This document shows, one piece after another, positions 6,897-13,851 of a DNA stretch of 27,132 bases. Each line of letters begins with the position of its first letter. Within the stretch, counting starts at the first letter, position 1. The notes under the pieces are model-generated. The model ran no database searches, was not told the origin of the DNA, and was given only the letters and a program-made list of their open reading frames with translations. The DNA lies in assembly GCA_900544425.1 (NCBI GenBank), contig UQUX01000007.1, positions 1 through 27,132 on the forward strand. Direction: 5' to 3'. This DNA is from an uncultured Collinsella sp. (lineage in GTDB: Bacteria; Actinomycetota; Coriobacteriia; Coriobacteriales; Coriobacteriaceae). Both the position numbers and the translations under genes were made by a program.

Positions 6897-8572
6897 TGAA
6901 GGAGCTTTCCGAGGTCCTGCAGGATTGGGAGGCCGTGATCGGCCTGGAGATCCATACCGAGCTCACCGCACTCGATACCAAGATGTTCTGCAACTGCAAG
7001 CTCAGCCACGATGACGAGCCCAACGCCAACGTGTGCCCGGTGTGCCTGGGCCTGCCCGGCGCGCTGCCGGTGCCCAACAAGCGCGCCATCGAGAGCGTCG
7101 TCAAGGCGGGTCTTGCCACCAACTGCGAGATCCAGCGCCACTCGATGTTCTACCGCAAGCACTACTTCTATCCCGATATGGCCAAGAACTTCCAGACCAC
7201 GCAGGGTCCGGTCGCCTTTGCCATGTACGGTCACCTGGACCTGGACGTGACCGGTCGCGGTGCCGCCGAGCGCCCCGACTGCGCGTTTGGCGAGGCCGAG
7301 GCCCAGAGCCTGGCGAGCGCCTCTGCCAATGCCGAGGGTCTGTCTACGTCCATGACGTCGACCATGCGCGAGGGCAACCAGCGCGCCGGCCACCTGGCCA
7401 GCTATGACGCGTCCAGCCTGCAGATGCCCGAGCGCCGCGAGGACGGTTCCTACACGGTGCCCATCCGCATCCTGCGCATCCACATGGAGGAGGACGCTGC
7501 CAAGATGGTGCACGTGGGCGGCGCCGAGGGCCGCATTACCGCCGCGGCCGAGTCGCTCGTCGACTACAACCGCTGCGGTACGCCTTTGATTGAGCTCGTG
7601 ACTGAGCCCGACTTGCGTACGCCCGAGGAGGCTCGCCTGTTTATGGAGAAGCTCCGCCGCATCTTTGTGACGCTGGGCATTTCCGACTGCTCCATGGAGA
7701 AGGGTTCCATGCGCTGCGACGGCAATGTGTCGCTGCGCCGCCGCGGCGAGACCAAGCTGGGCACCAAGACCGAGCTCAAGAACCTCAACTCGTTTAAGAG
7801 TCTGCACGACGGCCTTGCCTACGAGATCTGCCGCCAGGCCGAGGTGCTGGAGGAGGGCGGCATTATCTACCAGGAGACCCGTCACTGGGAGCCCAGCCGT
7901 AAGCGCACCGTGGTCATGCGCGTCAAGGAGACGGCCGACGACTATCGTCTGTTCCCCGACCCCGATTTGGCGCCGTTTGATCTGGACGATGAGTTCATCG
8001 ACCGTTGCCGAGGCGAGATCCCCGAGCTGCCCGATGCCAAGCGTGCCCGTTTTGAGGCCGACTTTGGTATTAAGGCGGCCGATGCCGAGCAGATCGCCGG
8101 CGACCCCGAGTTTGCCGAGTTCTTTGAGGCCGCCGCTGCCGGTATGGCTGGCAAGGAGGCCCAGACGGTCGCAAACCTGCTGGTGAACGAGATGATCGCC
8201 TATCTTAAGGGCGCGGGTGTGTCGCTCACCGAGTCCGGCATCGCGCCGGCTCAGGTGGCAGTGCTTGCCAAGCTGCTGGCGACCGATGCCATCAGCTCCA
8301 ACCAGGCGCACGAGGTCTTTGAGGCCATGGCTCAGACCGGCGACGACCCCAACAAGATCGTCGACGAGCGTGGCATGCGCCAGGTGAGCGATGCCGGCGC
8401 GCTGCAGCCGATCGTGGACGAGGTGCTGGCTAACTGTGCCGATCAGGCGCAGCAGTATCGTGACGGCAACCAGAAGGTCATCGGCTTTTTGGTGGGCCAG
8501 TGCATGAAGGCGAGCCGCGGCAAGGGCAACCCGAAGCTCTTCAACGAGTTGCTGAGAACGTCGCTCTCGTAA
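6896..8572 (+). CDS. gatB: Asp-tRNA(Asn)/Glu-tRNA(Gln) amidotransferase subunit B, with insertion
   Basis: Kinase/transamidase subunit that activates the misacylated tRNA and accepts ammonia from GatA. Zinc-site cysteines are present (FCNC at 32-34, CPVC at 47-50), as are YFYPD and RIHMEEDA; the C-terminal YqeY-like tail ends in the helical stretch GKGNPKLFNELL. The protein is 558 residues against roughly 475-500 usual. About 65 extra residues (around 121-185, rich in Ala, Glu and Ser) lie between the strand after YFYPD and the RIHMEEDA motif, where most GatB proteins continue directly. The insert is in frame and has codon use like its surroundings, so it is a lineage-specific loop rather than an error. 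Confidence 0.97.
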   Translation: MKELSEVLQDWEAVIGLEIHTELTALDTKMFCNCKLSHDDEPNANVCPVCLGLPGALPVPNKRAIESVVKAGLATNCEIQRHSMFYRKHYFYPDMAKNFQTTQGPVAFAMYGHLDLDVTGRGAAERPDCAFGEAEAQSLASASANAEGLSTSMTSTMREGNQRAGHLASYDASSLQMPERREDGSYTVPIRILRIHMEEDAAKMVHVGGAEGRITAAAESLVDYNRCGTPLIELVTEPDLRTPEEARLFMEKLRRIFVTLGISDCSMEKGSMRCDGNVSLRRRGETKLGTKTELKNLNSFKSLHDGLAYEICRQAEVLEEGGIIYQETRHWEPSRKRTVVMRVKETADDYRLFPDPDLAPFDLDDEFIDRCRGEIPELPDAKRARFEADFGIKAADAEQIAGDPEFAEFFEAAAAGMAGKEAQTVANLLVNEMIAYLKGAGVSLTESGIAPAQVAVLAKLLATDAISSNQAHEVFEAMAQTGDDPNKIVDERGMRQVSDAGALQPIVDEVLANCADQAQQYRDGNQKVIGFLVGQCMKASRGKGNPKLFNELLRTSLS

Positions 8573-8575
8573 ACG

Positions 8576-8711
8576 GGAACCGAGGGGCCGGGCGCAGGGC
8601 CTTGCCTCTCAATTTCGGACAGTCCTGACTCACGACGGAGGCGCCACTGGCGCCTCCTGTTCGTGCGGAACTCATTGAGAGGCAAGGCCCTGTGCCCGGC
8701 CCCTCGGTTCC
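8576..8711. repeat. Palindromic three-way element A, directly after gatB
   Basis: Starting three bases after the gatB stop, a 38-nt arm (8576-8613) pairs with 8674-8711 (37 Watson-Crick pairs and one G-T). Inside lie a conserved core TCGGACAGTCCTGACTC (8615-8631), a hairpin (CACGA plus GGAGGCGCC, loop ACT, closing GGCGCCTCC and TCGTG, 8631-8665) and GGAACTC (8667-8673). An element with the same core, hairpin position and right flank but different arms lies at 24237-24370. Confidence 0.85.
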
Positions 8712-8761
8712 GTGACGACTCGGCCGTTCGGGTCAGGCGGGGCTGAATGGAATAGAGTGAG

Positions 8762-8792
8762 TGGGCGCGCCGTTTGGCGCGCCCATTGTTTT
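8762..8792 (+). terminator. Rho-independent terminator, first module
   Basis: TGGGCGCGCC (8762-8771) pairs perfectly with GGCGCGCCCA (8776-8785) around GTTT, followed by TTGTTTT. Probably ends the gatCAB transcript. Confidence 0.85.
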
Positions 8793-8894
8793 GAAGGGAA
8801 CTCATTTTGAGCAAGCACCCGCCCTGCCGGGGCTCCCGGGTTCTGCAACGACTCGGCCGTTCGGGTCAGGTGGGCTGATATAAATAGAGTGAAT

Positions 8895-8922
8895 GGGCGC
8901 GCCGTTGGCGCCCTCATTTTTT
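8895..8922 (+). terminator. Rho-independent terminator, second module
   Basis: GGGCGC (8895-8900) pairs with GCGCCC (8908-8913), followed by TCATTTTTT. A repeat-derived second copy of the preceding terminator. Confidence 0.75.
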
Positions 8923-8980
8923 GTGGATGGGGTGCAGGGACGGTCCCCTTGGTCACATCGCGCCTCAAGATTTCCAAAAA

Positions 8981-9020
8981 GTTAACCTTTGTTGACCTTA
9001 ATAGTTAGATAAACTAAACT
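8981..9020 (+). promoter_or_regulatory. Promoter and candidate operators for the ATPase pair
   Basis: TTGACC (8992-8997), a 17-base spacer and TAAACT (9015-9020) form a good sigma-A-type promoter. GTTAACCTT and GTTGACCTT repeat directly at 10-base spacing (8981 and 8991). A dyad with arms AATAGTTAG and CTAAACTATT (8999 to 9022) covers the spacer and the -10. Both are plausible regulator sites; the TTAG/CTAA half-sites are only weakly like DtxR-type iron boxes. Confidence 0.7.
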
Positions 9021-9106
9021 ATTTTCTAAAAGTGTGCTCGAGCAAACTTATTTACTCGGGTGCTGAGGCACCGTGCCGCAGTTGTTGCGGAAAAGGGAGA
9101 GACATC

Positions 9107-9352
9107 ATGAAGAAGTCCACGTTTAACACCCTGCTTGTTAGTGGCGGTTTTCTGCTCGGCACGGCCGGCATCAAGCTGCTTACCAGCGCTCCGGTAAAGA
9201 ATGCCTGTGTACAGGGTATCGCGTGCGGCATGCGCATCAAGAACGGCTACCAGGACATGGTCGAGCAGGCCAAGGCCGAGGTCGACGATATGGTTGCCGA
9301 GGCTGCCTATCTCACTCAGAGCGAGGCCGCTGCGGACAAGGCAGCCGAGTAG
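9107..9352 (+). CDS. Small membrane-anchored protein (DUF6110-like) paired with the P-type ATPase
   Basis: 81 residues starting MKKSTFNTLLVSGGFLLGTAG, with one hydrophobic stretch (about 8-25) followed by an amphipathic, acidic and Ala-rich helix. GGGAG at 9095-9099 is a good ribosome-binding site. From memory it resembles the DUF6110 proteins encoded next to P-type ATPases of the same kind; no search was made. Two cysteines (34 and 40) in the central part could bind metal. It is 18 bases upstream of the ATPase gene and certainly co-transcribed with it. In ferrosome (fez) operons a small membrane protein accompanies the ATPase, and this could be its counterpart. Confidence 0.7.
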   Translation: MKKSTFNTLLVSGGFLLGTAGIKLLTSAPVKNACVQGIACGMRIKNGYQDMVEQAKAEVDDMVAEAAYLTQSEAAADKAAE

Positions 9353-9370
9353 CACTCCCAGGCATAAACA

Positions 9371-11446
9371 ATGAGATTCTCGATTATCAGCGAGATCCCC
9401 GGCAGGACCCGTCTCCAGTTGGCGGGTCCTGTGCCAGAGAGCGATCTCGATGCGCTTCTTAAGCTCAGCGACGATATCGACGGCGTGCACAAGGTGCGCG
9501 TCTACGGCCGTATTGGCCAGATGGCGCTCGAATATGATGAGCAGTGTCGTGCGGGCGTGCTCGAAGCGTTGGGTGCGCTCGATGCCCAGGCTATTGCCGA
9601 CGCAAAGACGGGCTACGTGATGCAGCTTGAGCCACGCAAGCACAAACTCGTCATGGACCTGGCGACACTCGTCGGTGCCCATTACGCGCGTCGTTGGTTC
9701 TTGCCGATGCCTCTACGTGCGGTGTTTGTCGTGGCCGGTTACATGGCATTTTTGCGCGCTGCCCTTCATGAGCTGGCGCAGCCGCGCCTGACCGTTCCTG
9801 TGCTCGACGCTTCGGCCATCGGTATCTCGTTCGTCAAGCGTGATGTCGACACCGCGGGCCAGACAATGTTCCTGCTCAACGTGGGCGAACTGCTCGAGGA
9901 CTACACCCGCGCCATGAGCGAAAACGAGCTCATCAACTCGCTGCTCGATGTGCCCGATAAGGCGCAAAAGGTCGTCGGCGACACCGAGGTAAGCGTTGCC
10001 GCCACCGAGCTTGAACCCGGCGACTTGGTCGCCGTGCGCACTGGCATGTCCATTTGCATCGACGGTGTTGTCGAGCAGGGGAGCGCCATGGTCAACCAGG
10101 CGACCCTGACCGGCGAGCCGCTTGCTGTTGAGCGCAGCGTGGGCGACGACGTGTTCGCCGGGACCGTCGTGGAAGACGGCAGCATCTTGGTGCGCGTGCG
10201 CGCCAACACGGCTCAGACCAAGCTCCGCTCGATCGTCTCGCTCGTGCAGACGGCCGATTCACTCAAGTCCGAGGGCCAGTCGCATATGGAGGACCTCGCC
10301 AACAAGATTGTCCCGTGGAACTTCCTGCTCGCGGGCCTGGTTGCGCTTACCACCCGCAGCCTTATCAAGACCTCAGCGGCGCTGATGGTCGACTACTCGT
10401 GCGCACTCAAGCTCACGGGTTCGGTCGCCGTCATGACCGCCATGAGCGATGCCGCCAAGATGGGCGTTATGGTCAAGGGCGCGAAGTACTTTGAGGCGTT
10501 TGCCAAGGCCGACACCATCGTGTTTGATAAGACCGGCACGCTCACCGAGGCGCAGCCGCGTCTTGCCTGCGTACTCACCACCGATGGCTGGAGCGAGGAC
10601 GAGATCCTGCGCCTTTCCGCTTGCTTGGAGGAGCATTTTCCGCATCCGGTGGCACGTGCCGTGGTCAACGCCGCCCGCGAGCGTGGGCTCGAGCATCGCG
10701 AGCGCCACGCCGCCGTCGAGTACATCGTGGCACACGGTATCGCTTCGTCCATCGAAGGGCGTCGCGCCATCATCGGTTCCGCGCACTTTGTATTTGAGGA
10801 TGAGGGCGCGCAGCTCGAATCCGACATCAAGGAGCGCATCGAGTCCCAGATGCAGGGCTTGTCGCCGCTGTACCTGGCGGTCGACGGCACGGTCGTGGGC
10901 GTGCTCGGCATCGAGGATCCGCTCAAGCCCGGAGTGCGCGAGGCCATCGCCGATCTGCATGCGCTGGGCGTCAAACATGTCGTTATGCTTACGGGCGACT
11001 CCGAACGCACGGCCGAGCGCATTGCGCGAGAGGCGGGGGTCGACGAGTTTAAGGCCGAGCTGCTGCCCGAGGATAAGTACGCTTATGTGGAGCGCATTAA
11101 GAGCGAGGGGCGCCACGTTGCCATGGTGGGCGACGGCGTCAACGATTCGCCGGCGCTCGGTTTGGCCGACGTGGGCCTGGCGATGGGTGGCGGAAGCGAC
11201 ATCGCCAAGGAGGTCGCCGATATCATCCTGACCGATACGGATCTGGCCGCGATCGTGCGCCTGCGCCGCATGAGTCAGGGGCTTATCGACCGTCTGACGA
11301 GTTCGTATTCCAAGGTGATGCTCACGAACTCGGCGCTTTTGGCGCTCGGCATTACCGGCGCGATTACCCCGCAGACGTCGTCACTGCTGCACAACGGCTC
11401 AACGATCGCCTACAGCCTGGGCAACGCGAAGGCATATCTGCGCTAG
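9371..11446 (+). CDS. SCA-motif P1B-type metal-transporting ATPase (P1B-6-like)
   Basis: Metal-pumping P-type ATPase of the inner or an organelle-like membrane, 691 residues. Visible motifs in order: TGEP in the actuator domain; SCA (343-345, in VDYSCALKLTGS) in the ion-binding helix where most heavy-metal pumps have CPC; phosphorylated Asp386 in DKTGTLTE; HPVA; and GDGVNDSPALGLADVGLAMG at the hinge. The N-terminus (ISEIPGRTRLQL, about residues 5-16) looks like a degenerate HMA-type fold without CxxC. The SCA motif is, as I recall, that of subgroup P1B-6, which includes FezB of iron-storing ferrosomes, so iron is the likely substrate by inference. The ribosome-binding site is poor, suggesting coupling to the upstream gene. 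A terminator follows. Confidence 0.9.
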   Translation: MRFSIISEIPGRTRLQLAGPVPESDLDALLKLSDDIDGVHKVRVYGRIGQMALEYDEQCRAGVLEALGALDAQAIADAKTGYVMQLEPRKHKLVMDLATLVGAHYARRWFLPMPLRAVFVVAGYMAFLRAALHELAQPRLTVPVLDASAIGISFVKRDVDTAGQTMFLLNVGELLEDYTRAMSENELINSLLDVPDKAQKVVGDTEVSVAATELEPGDLVAVRTGMSICIDGVVEQGSAMVNQATLTGEPLAVERSVGDDVFAGTVVEDGSILVRVRANTAQTKLRSIVSLVQTADSLKSEGQSHMEDLANKIVPWNFLLAGLVALTTRSLIKTSAALMVDYSCALKLTGSVAVMTAMSDAAKMGVMVKGAKYFEAFAKADTIVFDKTGTLTEAQPRLACVLTTDGWSEDEILRLSACLEEHFPHPVARAVVNAARERGLEHRERHAAVEYIVAHGIASSIEGRRAIIGSAHFVFEDEGAQLESDIKERIESQMQGLSPLYLAVDGTVVGVLGIEDPLKPGVREAIADLHALGVKHVVMLTGDSERTAERIAREAGVDEFKAELLPEDKYAYVERIKSEGRHVAMVGDGVNDSPALGLADVGLAMGGGSDIAKEVADIILTDTDLAAIVRLRRMSQGLIDRLTSSYSKVMLTNSALLALGITGAITPQTSSLLHNGSTIAYSLGNAKAYLR

Positions 11447-11470
11447 CAGGCGTGTTCGCCCACGTTATCT

Positions 11471-11507
11471 GGCCTGCGCCCAGACGGCATCGGGGCGCAG
11501 GCCTTTT
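11471..11507 (+). terminator. Rho-independent terminator after the ATPase gene
   Basis: GGCCTGCGCCC (11471-11481) pairs perfectly with GGGCGCAGGCC (11493-11503) around an 11-nt loop, followed by TTTT. Confidence 0.85.
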
Positions 11508-11511
11508 GCAT

Positions 11512-11558
11512 TTGACCATTTGCTAGCTTCTCTATATAGTGTTGCTAGCAAAGCTAGC
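11512..11558 (+). promoter_or_regulatory. Toxin-antitoxin promoter with three GCTAGC operator boxes
   Basis: TTGACC (11512-11517), 17 bases, TATAGT (11535-11540). GCTAGC palindromes lie in the spacer (11522-11527) and just downstream of the -10 (11544-11549 and 11553-11558, 9 bases apart); the middle one is inside the perfect palindrome TTGCTAGCAA. Such multiple boxes fit autorepression by the ribbon-helix-helix antitoxin encoded next. Confidence 0.75.
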
Positions 11559-11579
11559 AATTGAAGAGAGGGGTTCAAC

Positions 11580-11933
11580 GTGGGTGCTGTTAGTGGCATG
11601 GCGCAGGTGAACGTTCGCGTGGATCGCCAGGTCAAGAACCGTGCCGAGGAGGCGCTGCGGCTTTCGGGCGCCTCGCTGCCCGAGCTCATCAAAAAGGTCG
11701 TGGCCAAAGTCGCACAGGGTGGCGGGCAGTGTGAAGAAGTGCTGTCTGCCGTTGATGGCCGGCAACAGACCGTCGCGCACGATACTCCGTTTGCCGCGTC
11801 GTGGGCAGCGGCCGACCGGCTTTATGCAGATCTGGGCATCGCTCCGTCGCCCGTATCCGACGATCGCGGTTGGGACACAATCTATTCCGAAGCCATGGAT
11901 GAGCATTATCGCCAAAAGGGGATGATCCTGTGA
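11580..11933 (+). CDS. RelB/DinJ-type antitoxin (ribbon-helix-helix)
   Basis: 117 residues. The N-terminal part (AQVNVRVDRQVKNRAEEAL and SGASLPELIKKVVAKVA) is a ribbon-helix-helix domain of the RelB/DinJ type, which dimerises and binds operator DNA. The C-terminal half (about 65-117, WDTIYSEAMDEHY) is probably the disordered toxin-neutralising arm. GTG at 11580 follows GAGAGGGG; an internal ATG at 11598 starts right at the domain and is an alternative. The stop overlaps the toxin start by four bases (GTGA). Likely represses its own promoter through the GCTAGC boxes. Confidence 0.85.
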   Translation: MGAVSGMAQVNVRVDRQVKNRAEEALRLSGASLPELIKKVVAKVAQGGGQCEEVLSAVDGRQQTVAHDTPFAASWAAADRLYADLGIAPSPVSDDRGWDTIYSEAMDEHYRQKGMIL

Positions 11934-12445
11934 GTGGGGCGCCTCTCAAGATCATGGTGGACGCCAACGTATGGGTTGATTCGTTTTGTGTTGACCATGC
12001 CGAGTCGCTTGCCGCGCGTGCGTTTATTGGGCAGGCGACGGAGACGGGGGCGTTGCTGTTCTTTCCGGTGCATATCGCTAAGGACGTGCTGTACGTTGTC
12101 CAACACGAACTGAAGCGCAGCGTTCTTGCCAGCGGGGGAGCGCTCGACGAGGCATCTGCCCGTGCAATTGGCGATGCGGCGTTGGCGTTTGTTCGGAACA
12201 TGACCGAAAACGCCACGGCCGTGGGCGCAGATGCGTCGGACCTTTGGCTGGCCGACAAATACTTAGCGCTCCATCGCGATTACGAGGACAACTTGGTGCT
12301 CGCCGCGTGCAAGCGCGCGCAGGTCGATTACTTGGTGACCAACGATCGTAAGCTGCTCGAACATGCCGATCTTGCAGCAAAGACCCCGCGCCAAATGATG
12401 CCAATTCTGGCTTTGACCGAACGTGGCGGCGCGGCTATCGGTTGA
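11930..12445 (+). CDS. PIN-domain toxin (predicted RNase)
   Basis: 171 residues with PIN-domain features: the first-strand Asp11 in KIMVDANVWVD, and later acidic residues in YEDNLVLAACKRAQVDYLVTND, which should bind divalent metal for RNA cleavage. The start is GTG 11930, overlapping the antitoxin stop. By gene order it is the toxin partner of the upstream antitoxin. PIN toxins usually pair with VapB-type antitoxins while RelB/DinJ usually pairs with RelE/YafQ folds, so the pairing is mixed. The target RNA cannot be told. Confidence 0.85.
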   Translation: MSGAPLKIMVDANVWVDSFCVDHAESLAARAFIGQATETGALLFFPVHIAKDVLYVVQHELKRSVLASGGALDEASARAIGDAALAFVRNMTENATAVGADASDLWLADKYLALHRDYEDNLVLAACKRAQVDYLVTNDRKLLEHADLAAKTPRQMMPILALTERGGAAIG

Positions 12446-12457
12446 CGCGAACTGTTT

Positions 12458-12494
12458 GCGGGCCTCTTGGACGACGATGCGCCAAGGGGCCCGC
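12458..12494. terminator. Hairpin between convergent genes
   Basis: GCGGGCCTCTTGG (12458-12470) pairs with CCAAGGGGCCCGC (12482-12494), 13 bp with one G-T, loop 11 nt. There is no strong T run on either side; it lies between the toxin gene and a minus-strand gene and may serve both. Confidence 0.5.
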
Positions 12495-12503
12495 GTCTGC
12501 TAT

Positions 12504-12938
12504 TTACAAAAGCTCGGCCTTAATGGCGGGACTTTCCGCGAGCTGCTCGGCTGCCTTTTCGTCGGAATCGTTTAGTGCTGCCAGGCTGCGGTAGACCCAC
12601 TCGTTGACCTGGGTGTTCTTGACGCCTGCGGTCTGCATAAGGGCGCCTACCTCGCGGATTGCTGCGAGCAGATCGGCTTTGGGACCCGCGAGCTCGACCT
12701 CGATGCCGTGGTAGGCGGCCACGCCGCGGTTCTCACTCACGTGGTCGATAAAGCCCTCGACGGTCTCAAGTTGCTGGGCGAGAGCCGCATCATCGTCAGC
12801 GTCCAGCGCGACGAGTGCGTTCGAAACCGTGAGGGCGGGATGTCCGCAGGGGACAAAGCCTTCGATGACATCCATAGCTTCGGTAATGGTTGAGCCCAGG
12901 CCTGCGAGGGCATTGACGAGTTGCTGCTTGGTATTCAT
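12504..12938 (-). CDS. Uncharacterised helical cytoplasmic protein
   Basis: 144 residues, family not recognised. The sequence is rich in Ala, Glu and Leu with no signal peptide or membrane helix, and reads as all-alpha (for instance TKQQLVNALAGLGSTITEAM and the C-terminal AAEQLAESPAIKAELL). A single Cys31 is in FVPCGHPA. AAAGGA on the minus strand lies 7 bases before the ATG, a good ribosome-binding site, and composition resembles neighbours, so it is probably real. A TATATT -10-like hexamer lies at about 12975 on the minus strand. It is transcribed away from ssrA. Confidence 0.7.
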   Translation of the reverse strand: MNTKQQLVNALAGLGSTITEAMDVIEGFVPCGHPALTVSNALVALDADDDAALAQQLETVEGFIDHVSENRGVAAYHGIEVELAGPKADLLAAIREVGALMQTAGVKNTQVNEWVYRSLAALNDSDEKAAEQLAESPAIKAELL

Positions 12939-13073
12939 AACGGTCCTTTCGACGGGTCAATTTTGCTTGGCGAAAATATACGTGACGCAATCGGTAGCAA
13001 AAGTGCGAAGTGCGGCGCACATTGGGGTCTTCACAGCTCGTGCATAGAACAGCTGTCCGCTTTCAGAACGTGG

Positions 13074-13107
13074 TAAGATAACACTCCACAAGCGGGGCTC
13101 GCCCCGC
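13074..13107 (+). promoter_or_regulatory. ssrA upstream region: -10 and leader hairpin
   Basis: TAAGAT (13074-13079) is a plausible -10 about 97 bases before the mature tmRNA end, with no clear -35. GCGGGGCTCGCCCCGC (13092-13107) can form a short hairpin in the 5' precursor. Confidence 0.35.
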
Positions 13108-13175
13108 ATGTTCCTTGAAAAGTCGACGGGTGTTGGGTGCTCGCGCCCAATGCCATCCAGACTTTCCCGACATTC

Positions 13176-13539
13176 GGGGGCGACTGGTTTCGACACGATA
13201 GCTCTGAGAGAGGAAGCAAGCCGAGGTCTCCTCGCCTCGTTAAACAGGGGTACCGTCAAATTGAATTGACAACAACTCTTCTTTTGAGCCTATGGCTCTC
13301 GCTGCTTAATTTATAGCGGCGCGTCAACCCGGTGATTTCCCCGACACCGGCGCGACGTCATGTTAGGGGAATGCTCCTGCGCACGTAATCGGTATGGTGC
13401 AGGCTAAGACCGAACCGGTTAGGACGCCGCGAGCGTGTCGCTGCGCGCAAAGCATCCGAGACTAAACCAGCGACTGAGCTTGGAGATGCCAATCAGGGGG
13501 CTTTCGCGGACCGGAGTTCGATTCTCCGCGCCTCCACCA
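13176..13539 (+). ncRNA. ssrA: tmRNA (ssrA), about 364 nt
   Basis: Transfer-messenger RNA that frees stalled ribosomes. The 5' end GGGGGCGACTGGTTTCGACA and the 3' end GGAGTTCGATTCTCCGCG followed by CCTCCACCA form the tRNA-like half; GGGGGCG (13176-13182) pairs with CGCCTCC (one G-T) as acceptor stem, and CCA is encoded. The message part ends GCT GCT TAA (13301-13309). Reading back in frame to 13268 gives the tag DNNSSFEPMALAA, with the usual ALAA end. The exact resume codon (GAC 13268 or just before) is inferred. Pseudoknot stems are present further on (for example ACCGAACCGGTT near 13410). One-piece, not permuted. Confidence 0.97.
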
Positions 13540-13547
13540 GAAGTAAC

Positions 13548-13581
13548 AGGCAGGTAGATATTCGTATCTACCTGCCTTTTT
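13548..13581 (+). terminator. Rho-independent terminator of ssrA
   Basis: AGGCAGGTAGATA (13548-13560), a TTCG tetraloop and TATCTACCTGCCT (13565-13577), a perfect 13-bp stem, then a T run. Very strong. Confidence 0.95.
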
Positions 13582-13590
13582 ATTTCTAGT

Positions 13591-13830
13591 CCGCACCGCG
13601 GAGAATCGAACTCTGTGCAGGGCGTGGGCGTTTTTAGCCCGCGGGTGAGGACGCCGGCAGGCGGCCGAAGCCGGTGCGGATTTGCGAAGCAAATACGCGG
13701 ATTCTCCGCGCAAACTATCAGCTCAATATGGATGCGATGTTTATCGAATCTCAGCCGGCCATGCGCCGCATCAACGGATCCCCTCCCGTACCGCGGAGAA
13801 TCGAACTCTGCGCAGGACGCGAGCGTAAAG
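13591..13830. repeat. Inverted copies of the ssrA T-arm, two in direct repeat
   Basis: CGCGGAGAATCGAACTC at 13597-13613 and 13793-13809 is the exact reverse complement of the ssrA T-arm (13514-13530). The match between the two copies extends about 35 bases to the right (CTCTG(T/C)GCAGG and on), at a distance of 196. A shorter same-sense piece, ATTCTCCGCG, is at 13701-13710. The DNA between has no gene I can support. This may be a remnant of integration at the ssrA 3' end, or dispersed repeat DNA. Confidence 0.6.
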
Positions 13831-13851
13831 AAAACGCCGCGTCAACGCAGG

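Larger units (their letters stand above)
8667..8926. repeat. Tandem direct repeat of a terminator module (two units)
   Basis: GGAACTCATT at 8667 and 8797 begins two units of about 130 bases. Each later contains ACGACTCGGCCGTTCGGGTC (8715 and 8848), AATAGAGTGA(G/A)TGGGCGCGCC and a GC-rich hairpin with a T-rich run. The first unit contains the right arm of element A; in the second the corresponding segment has diverged and no longer pairs with the left arm. No coding frame is convincing from 8573 to 9106. Confidence 0.75.
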
